From: Flavobacterium sediminilitoris
GTDB lineage: Bacteria; Bacteroidota; Bacteroidia; Flavobacteriales; Flavobacteriaceae
NCBI RefSeq assembly: GCF_023008245.1
Contig: NZ_CP090145.1
Coordinates: 1,240,001 to 1,304,000 of the forward strand
Length of the DNA stretch: 64,000 bases
Reading direction: 5' to 3'
In this document: piece after piece, positions 44,515-54,785 of the stretch
Numbering within the stretch: the stretch's first letter is position 1
Layout: the number at the start of each line of letters is the position of its first letter
Position numbers and translations under genes: made by a program
Notes under the pieces: generated by a model
What the model saw: only the letters and a program-made list of their open reading frames with translations
The model's database searches: none
Told to the model about the DNA's origin: nothing

Positions 44515-44535
44515 TATCATTATTTTATTTAGGAC

Positions 44536-46473
44536 TTATTTTTTTATAAAATTTTTATGAAACACACCGTTGTTTGTTGTTATTTGAATAAAATATGGGC
44601 CGTTTGATAATGAATTAATAGTAATGTCTTTTTCTTTTTTTGTTAAAACCAATTGGCCTAATGCATTAAAAAATAAAACTTTTTCTATTGAGATAGTGTT
44701 AGGTAAGTTTATGTGAATTTTATTGGAACTAGGATTAGGAGAAATTGAGATAGTTTTGTCTATTGTAAAATAGTCGTTTGATAACGTAGCTGTGTTATTG
44801 TTTGAAATAATATCCTTATTAGGGTCAAACTCAATATCGATAACTTGGAAAGGTACATTTACGATGAAATCTTCATTATTTGTTGTGTTATTGATAAGGA
44901 AATCTTGAGATTGACTAGCGTCTCCTATTAGTCGGATTAATAAAGGCATTTCAAAAAAAGTAACAGAAGAGTTAGACTGTGATTGGTTTACTGTGATTTT
45001 TGCTTGTCCTGCTCCTAAATTTTGAGCTGTTATGGTGTAAATTGGATATCCTTCATTGTAAACCCAATCATTAAAAAATTCACTAAAATCTAATCCAGAA
45101 ACAAGTTCTAAATGATTTTGAAATTCAGGTGTTGTAGCATATTTATATGCTAAATTTGGGTCTGCTAAATAGTTTTTTAATGCTTGAAAAAAATTAGCAT
45201 CTCCTATTTTGTAACGAATCATGTTAGTAACCATAGCTCCTTTATTATAGGTTATTCTGCTACTGAAAATTCTATTTACATTTGTTATTTGAGAATCGGT
45301 TAAGTATAAATTGCCATCTGGTTGTGATGTTATACTATTTATTTTGTTTTGTTTCCAATTGATAAATGATGTGTTTCCGTCTAAATTTTCAACTACTAAT
45401 CCAGACATATATTCTGTAATTCCTTCATTTAACCAAATATCTTTCCAACTTCCGCAAGTAACTTTATTGCCAAACCATTGATGAGCCATTTCGTGGGCAA
45501 TTAATCCTCTAGACCATGACCCCATAAATGAAACGGTAGTATGTTCCATTCCTCCTCCCCATCCAAATTGTGCATGACCATATTTTTCATTTCTAAAAGG
45601 ATATTCTCCTATTAGACTTTCATATAAATTCATGATTGTAGGTGTTACGGCAAGGCTGTTTTGTGTTGTAGAAGCATTTTCGGGGTAAATATAATTCACA
45701 ATAGGGAAGAAGGGACTTTGAGTAGATCCTAAACCTCCTTGTTGATTGTAAATTTGATAGTTGGTAACAGCAATTGCTATCAAATATGCTGGAATAGGGT
45801 ATCCATGATGATAATGTGTTGTTTTTGTTCCGTTTCCATTATCTGTTATAGATTGTTCTAATCCATTTGAAACACTAATATATTGTGATGGAGCAGTAAT
45901 GTGGACATCGATAGTTTCTATTTTGTCATTTAAATCTTGTTTGCATGGCCACCAATCTCTGGCACCATAAGGTTCAGATAATGTATATAATATGGGCATT
46001 CCTGAATGAGTATTTGTGGTAAAAGCTTGTTCTGCTGTTGAAGGAACTCCAGAATAACTGATTTCAATTGTTGCAGAGTTTCCTATTGTTAAGGTAGAAG
46101 GAAGGTTGATTTCTAATTCATGCGAGTTATTGTGGGTGTAACTTAGATTAATTCCATCTTTTTTTATCGAAATAATTGTAAATGGAGAGGATACTTTTTT
46201 ATAAAAATCGAATATAACAGTATTCATGTTTTCTAGTGCCGTAAAAGTTGTTTTTACTTGACCTTCTATGTTATATATGGCAGGATCAACAGTGAATTTT
46301 AATTCATGATAGGTAATGTCATAATTAGCAGTATTTGGGTTGGATTGAAAATTTTGAATTGAAGAAGCTGATTTCATTTCAGATTCAACCATTTTTTGAA
46401 AACCATCATTATCTACTTGAGAAAAGGAGAACAATGAATGGATTATTGATGAAAATAGTAATATTTTTTTCAT
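44536..46473 (-). CDS. M1-family zinc aminopeptidase with type IX secretion sorting domain
   Basis: The 645-residue protein has a Sec signal (ILLFSSIIHSLFSFSQ), an M1 N-terminal beta-sandwich, and the catalytic block HEMAHQWFGNKVTC with the third ligand Glu in IWLNEGITEYM; an exopeptidase loop GWGGGMEHTTV precedes it. The last 75 residues are a type A T9SS tail (SISPNPSSNKIHI; FFNALGQLVL; GPYFIQITTNNG), so the enzyme should be exported across the outer membrane and may be cell-surface bound. It lacks the long C-terminal helical domain of classical PepN. It follows susD after a terminator. Role: trimming external peptides, probably for uptake by the neighbouring SusC/SusD-type complex. Confidence 0.95.
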   Translation of the reverse strand: MKKILLFSSIIHSLFSFSQVDNDGFQKMVESEMKSASSIQNFQSNPNTANYDITYHELKFTVDPAIYNIEGQVKTTFTALENMNTVIFDFYKKVSSPFTIISIKKDGINLSYTHNNSHELEINLPSTLTIGNSATIEISYSGVPSTAEQAFTTNTHSGMPILYTLSEPYGARDWWPCKQDLNDKIETIDVHITAPSQYISVSNGLEQSITDNGNGTKTTHYHHGYPIPAYLIAIAVTNYQIYNQQGGLGSTQSPFFPIVNYIYPENASTTQNSLAVTPTIMNLYESLIGEYPFRNEKYGHAQFGWGGGMEHTTVSFMGSWSRGLIAHEMAHQWFGNKVTCGSWKDIWLNEGITEYMSGLVVENLDGNTSFINWKQNKINSITSQPDGNLYLTDSQITNVNRIFSSRITYNKGAMVTNMIRYKIGDANFFQALKNYLADPNLAYKYATTPEFQNHLELVSGLDFSEFFNDWVYNEGYPIYTITAQNLGAGQAKITVNQSQSNSSVTFFEMPLLIRLIGDASQSQDFLINNTTNNEDFIVNVPFQVIDIEFDPNKDIISNNNTATLSNDYFTIDKTISISPNPSSNKIHINLPNTISIEKVLFFNALGQLVLTKKEKDITINSLSNGPYFIQITTNNGVFHKNFIKK

Positions 46474-46523
46474 TATTCGATAGGATAAGTTTAACGAATA
46501 TATGAAATTTATGTTAAATAAAA

Positions 46524-46548
46524 AGGGACTGTTTAAAAAACAGCCCCT
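46524..46548 (-). terminator. Terminator after susD
   Basis: An eleven-pair stem (46524-46534 with 46538-46548, one G-U) followed on the minus strand by T residues. It separates susCD from the peptidase gene, though read-through is possible. Confidence 0.8.
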
Positions 46549-46581
46549 AAAATAACTAACTAAAATTATTTTTTAATAAAA

Positions 46582-48153
46582 TTACCAACCTGGATTTTGT
46601 TGATCAGCTAGCGTTGGATTCGTGTTTAATTCCGCTTGTGGTATCGGCCATAGGAACCTGTAATCTGAACTTGGAATTGCAGCAACTCCTAATGCTCCAG
46701 TGTAAGGTGTGCCTAAAACAAATGCTGAGGCAGGTGGATTGCCATTTGCAACTTTAGCTGGAATACCATCAATTGGGAATAAATCATCTACTTGAAGCCT
46801 GTGGATATCTCCCCATCTTTTGCCTTCCATTAAAAACTCAATTCTTCTTTCTTTTAAGATTGCACCTACTAACTCAGTAGCATCTGCAAAATTTGCAGCA
46901 GTATAAGCTTGTGTTATAGGGTCGGCAAGAGATCTATTTCTTACTTCGTTGAGTTTATTTAAGGCTTCGGTTAAATCTGGTGCTGTTTTTCTTGCATATG
47001 CTTCAGCCATGTTTAATAGTACTTCAGCATAGCGAATAACAGGTGCTGCATCGGTGTAATCATCGGTGTCTCTATATTTGGCTGTGTATTTTCTACCAGA
47101 AAATGTAAAAATCATTCCATCTGGCTTTCCATCACTATTATAAGTTTCGCTTCTTCTTTTATCATCAGCTAACCAATTAGGATCTCTCCAAATAATTGGG
47201 CTAATACAAACTAATCTTCTTCTATTGTATTGAGATGCTATGGCTCCATTTACTCCAGGATTATTTGTTGAGGCTTGAAGAGTTGAAAAAATAGATTCAG
47301 AATTACCATAATTGTCATCAAATGGACCATCTGGCTCAGGAGTTAATGTATATGAAGTTAATTTAGTGCCTTCTGTAATAACATTATCCCAATCTCTTTT
47401 GTGAAGAAAAACTCTAGTTTTAAAAGCTATTGCTGCGTTTTTACTAGCTTTGGTTAAGTCCGAAGTTGTTATTAAGTTCTCAGCATCATTTAGATCTGAG
47501 ATGATTTTTGTGTAACATTCTTGAACTGTGTTTCTAGGTTTTAAAAGTTCACTATCAATTTCTTCTTGTGTATCGACACCTACTTCTCTGTATGGAATGC
47601 CTAAGTGTGTAGCTCCTGGTGTAGCGTTATATGGTCTTGAAAAATGATTTAATAGTTCAAAATGAGTAATAGCTCTTAAAAATTTAGCTTGTCCGATATA
47701 GTTGTCTGCAACAGCTTGAGAGATAATTCCGTTAGCAACAGCTCCAGTAACTCCTTCAATCATTAAATTACATCTATTTATTAAACGATATCCATCAATC
47801 CAATAATAGACATTGTTAGCAGTACCAGGGTCGTAGGTAGCAGTATATGTTAATTGATAAAAAGTAGCAGTATTTACGACATCTTCTCCTCTACAATCTC
47901 CTTGTTGTACAAATGCAGCTCCCCATATATAGCCTCTGCCTCCATTTGGATTGGTTGAGTTATATTGGCCAATTGCAGCGGAATTATAAACACCATTCAT
48001 TGAACTTTCAATTAATGAAGGAGTAGAGAAGCTTAATTCTAAAGGGATGTTGTTTACAGGTGTAAGATCTAATATTGCTTCTTCTGTGCAAGAATTTAAT
48101 CCGAATAAAAGAACCAAAATTCCTAAAAGTTTTGATATGTTTTTCATTTTCAT
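46582..48153 (-). CDS. SusD/RagB-family surface substrate-binding lipoprotein
   Basis: The 523-residue product has a lipoprotein signal with lipobox GLNSC; two nearby Met codons (48153, 48147) are possible starts. The SusD fold is evident: N-terminal SFSTPSLIESSMNGVYNSA, TPR-like helices (QAKFLRAITHFELLNHFSRPY) and the C-terminal RYAEVLLNMAEAYARKT and LKERRIEFLMEGKRWGDIHRL segments. It acts as the lid on the SusC barrel and captures substrate. The gene lies four bases after susC. No glycoside hydrolase, sensor or sulfatase is near. Confidence 0.95.
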   Translation of the reverse strand: MKMKNISKLLGILVLLFGLNSCTEEAILDLTPVNNIPLELSFSTPSLIESSMNGVYNSAAIGQYNSTNPNGGRGYIWGAAFVQQGDCRGEDVVNTATFYQLTYTATYDPGTANNVYYWIDGYRLINRCNLMIEGVTGAVANGIISQAVADNYIGQAKFLRAITHFELLNHFSRPYNATPGATHLGIPYREVGVDTQEEIDSELLKPRNTVQECYTKIISDLNDAENLITTSDLTKASKNAAIAFKTRVFLHKRDWDNVITEGTKLTSYTLTPEPDGPFDDNYGNSESIFSTLQASTNNPGVNGAIASQYNRRRLVCISPIIWRDPNWLADDKRRSETYNSDGKPDGMIFTFSGRKYTAKYRDTDDYTDAAPVIRYAEVLLNMAEAYARKTAPDLTEALNKLNEVRNRSLADPITQAYTAANFADATELVGAILKERRIEFLMEGKRWGDIHRLQVDDLFPIDGIPAKVANGNPPASAFVLGTPYTGALGVAAIPSSDYRFLWPIPQAELNTNPTLADQQNPGW

Positions 48154-48157
48154 TTTT

Positions 48158-51100
48158 TTAAAGTTTTACATTGATCCCCATTGAGAAAATTTTTGCTCTA
48201 GGTGTTCCGTTTAAATCAACACCTGCACTTTCCATTTCTGGATTAAGACCTTTATACTTTGTTATTATAAGCATATTTTGTGCTTGAACAAAAAATCTAA
48301 AAGCATCTACTTTTATAATATCAGTTACTGTTTTTGGTAAATTATAAGCTAAAGTAACATTATCCAAACTGATGAAGTCTCCATCTTCTACAAAACGAGA
48401 TGTGGCAATACTAGTTAGGTTAGTAAAGGTGTTAGAACTTGCCCATAATCTTGGAGTAATACCATCACCAGGATTGTCTATACTTTGCCATCTTCCTAAT
48501 ATTTCGGTACTGTTGTTGTTTAAGTTTTGGGTTAATAAATCTCTTCTAGTTGAATTGAATATTTTATTTCCTCCACTAAATCTAAATAAGAAACTGAAAT
48601 CTAAATTTTTGTAACTAAGTTTAGAGTTAAACCCACCATAATATTTAGGTAATGTATTTCCTAAAATTACTCTATCTGTTGATGCGCTTAGAGAAGAAGA
48701 AGTACTTAAATCTGATGGATTATTTGGATCGAAAACAAAATAAGTCCCTGTAGGAATGTTTCCTTGCACTAAACTTCCATCTGCTTTATAGTAAACAGGA
48801 TTACCATTTGCAGGGTTTACACCCCAATATTTAATCCCATATAATGAATTAATAGATTCGCCAACTCTAATAATATTATTTGTTCCAGGAGGTAATTCTG
48901 TTGCTCCATTTGGAAGAGAAGTTATTTCATTTTTAATAAAGGAAATGTTGGCTCCGATGTTCCATTTTAAATGGTCTTTGTTGATTACATTGTATTCAAT
49001 GGAGAACTCTAATCCTGTGTTATCTACTGATCCTGTGTTTTTTGATATTGAGTTGTTTGGTATGCCTAATGTAGGGGCAGTAGGGACATCTAAAATTAAT
49101 CCATCACTATTATTTTTAAAATAATCAAAAGTGAATTGAATTTTATTGTTTAATAAACTGAAATCAACACCAAAATCTGTTTTCTTGCTAGACTCCCAAT
49201 TTAAATCATAAGTTCCATATTGAGTAAATCCAATACCATTCAAACTTCCATATTGAGAAGGACTTGTTAAATTTAAATAAGGATAACTTCCAATATTAGT
49301 ATTTGCAACTTGAGAATAAGATCCTCTAATTTTAAATTCTGAAACAATGTGATTGATATTTTCCATGAAACTTTCTTTTGCAATATTCCATCCTGCAGAA
49401 TACCCTGTAAAAGTTGCCCATCTATTTTCCGGAGCTAATTGAGAAAGACCATCACGTCTAATAGATCCTTGTAAAAAATACTTTTGTTTGTAATTATAAT
49501 TTAAACGGCCAATATATGATATAATTCCTGTTTCTATAATGCCTCCTCCAGACTCTTGTGTATTGTAAGAACCAGTAACTAAGTTTTGATTATAGAATTC
49601 ATCCAATAAACCCTTTCCAACTCCAAAGAATGATTGGTTTTTTTGTTTTTGATACTCTGTTACGAGTGTTAAACCAATATTGTGGTGTTCTGCAAAAGTT
49701 TTATTGTAGTTTAAAATATTTTGCCAGTTCCATCGTAATAGATCTGTATTGTTATTTTGTAGTCTTCCATTAGAGCTGTTGCCGTCTCCATGTACAGGGT
49801 TCCAGTATAAAAAACCACTTGTTATAGGATTGTCAGCACTTGCTTGCATTCTAAAGTTTAATCCTTTAGTAATATCAGCGGAGATAAAGAAGTTTGCTAG
49901 AGTTCGATTTACTTTAGAATAATATTTATTATGATCTAATACATAAACAATATTTGGAATATTATCACCAACAGCATCAGTATTATCCCATTGACCGACA
50001 ACAGTATCATCTAAATTATACCCTGTTGGGTTGTTGTTATCGTATATCGGAGTATTAGGTAATTGTCTGGTAGCATTGAATATATTACCTGATAATGAGC
50101 TGGTTCCAGTATTTAATCCATTGTATTCAGTTCTAGTAAGAGCTAAACCTCCTCCCATAGATAACCATTTGTTTAAATCATGTTCAATATTGGTTCTCAT
50201 AGAATAGCGTACCATATCATTTGCTTTTGCAATTCCTGATTGTTCGGTATATCCAATAGACATAAAGTATTTTGTTTTTTCAGATCCTCCGTTAAATGAC
50301 AAGCTATGGTCCATTTGAAGTGCGCTTTTATTTAAAACAGCTGCTTGCCAATCCGTATTATAAGTATCACCAACGGCCCAAGGTGCTTGACCTCTGTTTG
50401 TTCTTTTTTCATTAGCAATCACTAGAAAATCTGGAGTTTCCAATAGATCAAATGTTTTTACAGCAGAAGCAAAACCTATGACATTATTGTAATTTATAGA
50501 CATTGTTCCTTTTTTTCCTTTTTTTGTAGTTATTAATATAACTCCATTTGCTGCTCTTGAACCATATATTGCAGTTGCTGCTCCATCTTTTAAAACTTCA
50601 TAAGATTCAATATCGTTTGGATTAAGGTCACCTAATGCATTTGTACTTGCATAACCACCTATGTCTCCTGTGTAAACAGGCATTCCGTCAATTACAACAA
50701 GAGGGTAAGTTCCTGAAGTAATTGAAGCGATACCTCTGATTCGAATCCTTGGGACTTCACCAATTATTCCATTTGAAGTTGTTATTTGTACACCAGCGGC
50801 TCTACCTGCTAGTTGTCCTTCAAAACTAGGAGTAACAAGCCCTTGAATAGCATCTCCTTTTATTTGTGATACTGACCCAGTTACTTCACTTTTCTTTTGA
50901 GTTCCATAACCTACAACTACAATAGTTTCAAGAGCTGTAACTTCTTCTTCTAATATTATATTTAGTACAGTTGATGTTACAATAACTTCTTGTGTTTTCA
51001 TACTAACATAACTGAAGACTAAAGTTGCTCCTTGTTTAGTGTTAATTTTAAATTTCCCATCAAAATCGGCTTGCGTTCCGTTGTTGCTTCCTTTTTCGAC

Positions 51101-51232
51101 AATAGATACCCCTGGCAAGGGAAGTCCATTGACATCAGATACTGTTCCGGAAACAGTTTTGACCTGTGCTAAAATCAACTGTCCTAACATTAATACTATT
51201 AATGTTAGTAATTTGTTAAATTTAAATTTCAT
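48158..51232 (-). CDS. SusC/RagA-family TonB-linked outer-membrane transporter
   Basis: The 1024-residue protein has a Sec signal (ending ILAQ), a carboxypeptidase-like domain with GTVSDVNGLPLPGVSIVEKG and GTQADFDGKF, a TonB box region ending in ETIVVVGYGTQKK, the SusC-typical plug (RIRIRGIASITSGTYPLVVI; NDIESYEVLKDGAATAIYGS RAANGV), and a barrel closing with IFSMGINVKL. It imports what SusD captures. Because the adjacent gene encodes an exported aminopeptidase and no glycan enzymes are present, it more resembles the peptide importer RagAB than a starch system (inference). Confidence 0.95.
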   Translation of the reverse strand: MKFKFNKLLTLIVLMLGQLILAQVKTVSGTVSDVNGLPLPGVSIVEKGSNNGTQADFDGKFKINTKQGATLVFSYVSMKTQEVIVTSTVLNIILEEEVTALETIVVVGYGTQKKSEVTGSVSQIKGDAIQGLVTPSFEGQLAGRAAGVQITTSNGIIGEVPRIRIRGIASITSGTYPLVVIDGMPVYTGDIGGYASTNALGDLNPNDIESYEVLKDGAATAIYGSRAANGVILITTKKGKKGTMSINYNNVIGFASAVKTFDLLETPDFLVIANEKRTNRGQAPWAVGDTYNTDWQAAVLNKSALQMDHSLSFNGGSEKTKYFMSIGYTEQSGIAKANDMVRYSMRTNIEHDLNKWLSMGGGLALTRTEYNGLNTGTSSLSGNIFNATRQLPNTPIYDNNNPTGYNLDDTVVGQWDNTDAVGDNIPNIVYVLDHNKYYSKVNRTLANFFISADITKGLNFRMQASADNPITSGFLYWNPVHGDGNSSNGRLQNNNTDLLRWNWQNILNYNKTFAEHHNIGLTLVTEYQKQKNQSFFGVGKGLLDEFYNQNLVTGSYNTQESGGGIIETGIISYIGRLNYNYKQKYFLQGSIRRDGLSQLAPENRWATFTGYSAGWNIAKESFMENINHIVSEFKIRGSYSQVANTNIGSYPYLNLTSPSQYGSLNGIGFTQYGTYDLNWESSKKTDFGVDFSLLNNKIQFTFDYFKNNSDGLILDVPTAPTLGIPNNSISKNTGSVDNTGLEFSIEYNVINKDHLKWNIGANISFIKNEITSLPNGATELPPGTNNIIRVGESINSLYGIKYWGVNPANGNPVYYKADGSLVQGNIPTGTYFVFDPNNPSDLSTSSSLSASTDRVILGNTLPKYYGGFNSKLSYKNLDFSFLFRFSGGNKIFNSTRRDLLTQNLNNNSTEILGRWQSIDNPGDGITPRLWASSNTFTNLTSIATSRFVEDGDFISLDNVTLAYNLPKTVTDIIKVDAFRFFVQAQNMLIITKYKGLNPEMESAGVDLNGTPRAKIFSMGINVKL

Positions 51233-51358
51233 ACGTTATAAAAAATTGGATTAGTTCTTACAAAGATTATGAAATTTTTTATTATTTAACATTATTTTAA
51301 TATAATAAATTAGATATAATTTGTTAAATTTTTATAAATGATTGATGTTATTTCATTT

Positions 51359-51922
51359 TTATAACATTAATCTTACAAAATTCGTAATACAGTAATCTAA
51401 TTTAATATCGTTTGAATGGATATCATCAATGCAGTTTTCAGGTTCAAAGAATGATAAGCCTATCTTAATTACGTCAGGTTTACAGGTTTTGAGAAAAGCA
51501 TCATAAAATCCCTTTCCGTATCCTACGCGATTTCCTTGCTTGTCGTAAGCTAGAAGAGGGATGAAAACAACATCAATTTTATTTGAAGGAACTTCTATTC
51601 CATCAATTGGCTCTGGAATATTATATTTATTTTTTTTAATTTTTGTGTTATCGGTTAGCAAAAAGTGTGTCATGGTTGTTGTTTCAAAGTTAGATTTTGA
51701 AATAACAACTTCTTTATCTTTACCTGCTAAAATTTGTAAGATATATTCTGTATTAACTTCTTTTTGTTCTTTAATAGGTAAGAAAATATGATAATATGTT
51801 TTGTCCCAAATGTCTAGTTGTAATAATTGGTTTGCAATAGCTAAACTTTTATCTTCAATCTCTTCAAAAGTTAATTTTTCTCTTTTTGTTTTATATTTTT
51901 TTCGTAGCTCTTTCTTGTTCAT
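51359..51922 (-). CDS. 5-formyltetrahydrofolate cyclo-ligase
   Basis: The 187-residue protein begins with the family N-terminus KKELRKKYKTKREKLTFEE and has the ATP/substrate block NRVGYGKGFYDAFL and IPLLAYDKQGNRVG. It makes 5,10-methenyl-THF from 5-formyl-THF with ATP. It is 19 bases downstream of the desuccinylase-like gene on the same strand, so these are probably one transcript. Normal length for the family. Confidence 0.95.
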   Translation of the reverse strand: MNKKELRKKYKTKREKLTFEEIEDKSLAIANQLLQLDIWDKTYYHIFLPIKEQKEVNTEYILQILAGKDKEVVISKSNFETTTMTHFLLTDNTKIKKNKYNIPEPIDGIEVPSNKIDVVFIPLLAYDKQGNRVGYGKGFYDAFLKTCKPDVIKIGLSFFEPENCIDDIHSNDIKLDYCITNFVRLML

Positions 51923-51941
51923 TATATGTAATTTGCTTTAA

Positions 51942-52913
51942 TTAATTGAGTCCTTCTAATTGAGTTGAAATGTGAAATATAGCATCTCCTTGATATACAA
52001 TAGGAGCATCATTTACATTGATTAAATAACCATTATTTGGTGCCTTAACTTTGTGTTCAATTTTTCCAAAAGGATCTGAAATGGTGGCTAAAGTGTCTCC
52101 TTTTTTAACATAGCTACCAATTTTTATTAGTCCAATAAACATTCCTGAAAAATGAGCTCTTATCCAGTAAGATTTTTCAATAAAAATTGTTTTATTAGTA
52201 TTGGGTTTTATTTCTTTTTTCGGGTTTAGCATATTTAAATGTGCTAAAAATCGTTTAGACCCTTCTACTCCTTCTTTTGTTATTTCTGAGTTTAAATCTA
52301 GTGATTTTCCTCCTTCAAAAAGCAACATTTTCACACCTAATCTTGTACATGCATTACGAAACGAGCCTTGTATGTTTTTAGAATATAATGTAAAAGGAGT
52401 GTTAAATACGGAGGCTAATTCTTTTAATTCTGAATTGTTGGGTACAATTCGTATTTGAGGAGCATTAAATCGACTTGCTCCTCCAGCATGAAAATCAATA
52501 GCATAATCAATTATTGGAATGATTTCTTTAATAAGAAAATGTGCAAATCTACTGGCTAATGAGCCAGTTTTACTTCCTGGGAAAACCCTATTTAAGTCGC
52601 GACCATCTGGAAATTGACGACTTTGATTTACAAAACCAAAAATATTGATAATTGGAATACAAATTATAGTTCCTCGTTTAGGTTTGTTTATTTTTTTAAT
52701 AATTATTTGACGGACGATTTCTGTTCCGTTTATTTCATCACCATGTAGTCCTGCGCTAAATAAAACAATAGGGCCATCTATCTTAGATCGTTCAATGATA
52801 ATAGGGATTTTAAGTTTAGTAGTAGTATGTAGTTTTGCAATTTCTACATCAATAGTTTTACTTTCTCCAGGTAAAATGGATTCCCCTAATAATTGAATTG
52901 CTTTGTTTTTCAT
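51942..52913 (-). CDS. Succinylglutamate desuccinylase/aspartoacylase-family zinc enzyme
   Basis: The 323-residue M14-like hydrolase has the zinc ligands in GLHGDEINGTE (His-x-x-Glu) and the third His in DFHAGG, plus the substrate-binding SRFNAPQIRI. The C-terminal barrel ends with a biotinyl-like turn (VKAPNNGYLINVNDAPIVYQG). Members cut N-acyl amino acids or glutamate tails; in flavobacteria they often sit near RimK-like ATP-grasp genes, none of which is here. Substrate unknown. Divergent from uvrC across 60 bases. Confidence 0.9.
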   Translation of the reverse strand: MKNKAIQLLGESILPGESKTIDVEIAKLHTTTKLKIPIIIERSKIDGPIVLFSAGLHGDEINGTEIVRQIIIKKINKPKRGTIICIPIINIFGFVNQSRQFPDGRDLNRVFPGSKTGSLASRFAHFLIKEIIPIIDYAIDFHAGGASRFNAPQIRIVPNNSELKELASVFNTPFTLYSKNIQGSFRNACTRLGVKMLLFEGGKSLDLNSEITKEGVEGSKRFLAHLNMLNPKKEIKPNTNKTIFIEKSYWIRAHFSGMFIGLIKIGSYVKKGDTLATISDPFGKIEHKVKAPNNGYLINVNDAPIVYQGDAIFHISTQLEGLN

Positions 52914-52961
52914 GCGAGTAGATTATAAGAGGATAAAAGTAGAAATTAAATTCGGTTTTTG

Positions 52962-52969
52962 TAAATTTG
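52962..52969 (+). promoter_or_regulatory. -7 promoter box just before the uvrC ATG
   Basis: TAAATTTG fits TAnnTTTG and ends four bases before the ATG at 52974, so transcription from it would begin at or next to the start codon. Confidence 0.45.
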
Positions 52970-52973
52970 CTAC

Positions 52974-54776
52974 ATGCAAACACCTCTCGAACTTCAAATT
53001 CAAACATTGCCTGATAATCCTGGAGTATACCAATATTTTGATAAGGATGATAAGATTTTATATGTAGGAAAAGCTAAAAATTTAAAAAAGAGAGTTCAGT
53101 CTTATTTTACTAAGAATCATGATAATTATAAGACGTCTGTATTAGTTAAAAAAATAGTTTCTATAAAGCACATTGTTGTTCCTACAGAAACTGATGCGCT
53201 TCTTTTAGAAAATAATCTTATTAAAAAATTACAACCTCGTTATAATGTATTATTAAAAGACGATAAGACATATCCTTGGATTTGTATAAAAAGAGAACCT
53301 TTTTCTAGAATATTCCCTACAAGAAATATGATAAAAGATGGTTCGGAATATTTTGGACCTTATACTAGTTTTAAAACAGTTAATACACTTTTGGATTTAA
53401 TTAAAGAATTATACCCATTGAGAACATGTAATTATGATTTGTCAAAATCAAATATTGACTCGGAGAAATATAAGGTATGTTTGGAATATCATATAGGAAA
53501 TTGTAAAGGATCATGTGAAGGATATGAGCCTTTAGAAGAATATCAAAATCGGATAAATGCAATTCGAGAAATTTTAAAAGGTAATTTTAAAGAAAGCTTA
53601 AAAGAGTTTAAAACTTTAATGACAACTTTAGCTTCTGAAATGAAGTTTGAAGAAGCACAAAAAATAAAAGAAAAAATTGATGTTTTAGAAAATTATCAAG
53701 CAAAATCAACTATTTTAAATCCTAAAATATCAAATATTGACGTGTTCTCTATAGTTTCAGATGAAAGTATGGCTTACGTGAACTTTTTACAAATTTCTCA
53801 TGGCGCTATTGTCAGGTCGCACACTATGGAAATTAAGAAAAAATTAGAGGAAACAGATGAAGAACTTTTAGGATTAGCGATAGTAGAACTACGAGAACGT
53901 TTTCATTTGCTTTCTAAAGAAATAATAGTTCCTTTTGAGGTGGATTTAGGAGAAAACATAAAAATTACAGTTCCTAAACTGGGAGATAAAAAACAAGTTT
54001 TAGATTTATCAATTCGAAATGCTAAGTTTTATAGAATGGATCAATTAAAGCAAATTAAAATTGTAGATCCTGATAGGCATGTTAATAGAATTATGGCGCA
54101 AATGAAAAAAGATTTGCGACTTTCTTTAGAACCAAGACATATAGAGTGTTTTGATAATTCTAATATTCAAGGAACAAATCCTGTAGCAGCTTGTGTAGTT
54201 TTTAAAGATGGTAAAGCTAGTAAGAAAGATTATCGCCATTTTAATATTAAAACTGTTGAAGGTCCAGATGATTTTGCATCAATGGAAGAGGTTGTGTATA
54301 GGAGATATAAGCGATTGTTAGATGAAAAAGAACCATTGCCACAATTAATTATTATTGATGGAGGAAAAGGACAACTGTCTTCTGCTTTAAAAAGTTTGGA
54401 TAGTTTAGGGCTTAGGGGAAAGATTGCAATAGTTGGTATAGCTAAGCGATTAGAAGAATTGTTTTATCCTGATGACCCAATTCCGTTATATTTAGATAAA
54501 AAATCGGAAACGCTAAAGATTATTCAGCAATTAAGAAATGAAGCGCATCGTTTTGGAATTACTCATCATCGAGATAAGAGAAGTAAATCTGCTTTACAAA
54601 ATTCATTAGAAAGTATTCCTGGAATAGGAGAAAAAACAATGATAACGTTATTAAAACATTTTAAAAGTGTTAAAAGAGTGCAAAATGCTTCATTGAAAGA
54701 AATTTCTGAGATAGTTGGTGTATCAAAAGCCAAAAAAATTTCCGACTTTTACAAGACAATTCAACAACCGCAATAA
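52974..54776 (+). CDS. uvrC: Excinuclease ABC subunit C
   Basis: The 600-residue protein has the GIY-YIG nuclease (GVYQYF... ILYVGKAKNLKKRVQSYF, 18-52), a four-Cys cluster between about 155 and 185 (as reported for an iron-sulfur cluster in UvrC), the UVR motif (FEEAQKIKEKIDVLE, near 225), the EndoV-like nuclease with Asp in CFDNSNIQGTNPVA and IIDGGKGQLSSAL and His in HRFGITHHR, and C-terminal helix-hairpin-helix motifs (SIPGIGEKTMITLLKHF). It cuts on both sides of DNA lesions. The patatin gene follows after nine bases. Confidence 0.97.
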   Translation: MQTPLELQIQTLPDNPGVYQYFDKDDKILYVGKAKNLKKRVQSYFTKNHDNYKTSVLVKKIVSIKHIVVPTETDALLLENNLIKKLQPRYNVLLKDDKTYPWICIKREPFSRIFPTRNMIKDGSEYFGPYTSFKTVNTLLDLIKELYPLRTCNYDLSKSNIDSEKYKVCLEYHIGNCKGSCEGYEPLEEYQNRINAIREILKGNFKESLKEFKTLMTTLASEMKFEEAQKIKEKIDVLENYQAKSTILNPKISNIDVFSIVSDESMAYVNFLQISHGAIVRSHTMEIKKKLEETDEELLGLAIVELRERFHLLSKEIIVPFEVDLGENIKITVPKLGDKKQVLDLSIRNAKFYRMDQLKQIKIVDPDRHVNRIMAQMKKDLRLSLEPRHIECFDNSNIQGTNPVAACVVFKDGKASKKDYRHFNIKTVEGPDDFASMEEVVYRRYKRLLDEKEPLPQLIIIDGGKGQLSSALKSLDSLGLRGKIAIVGIAKRLEELFYPDDPIPLYLDKKSETLKIIQQLRNEAHRFGITHHRDKRSKSALQNSLESIPGIGEKTMITLLKHFKSVKRVQNASLKEISEIVGVSKAKKISDFYKTIQQPQ

Positions 54777-54785
54777 ATCATTATA

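Noticed and set aside
46582..51232. Polysaccharide utilisation locus
   Set aside because: No glycoside hydrolase, lyase, sulfatase or hybrid sensor nearby; only a peptidase.
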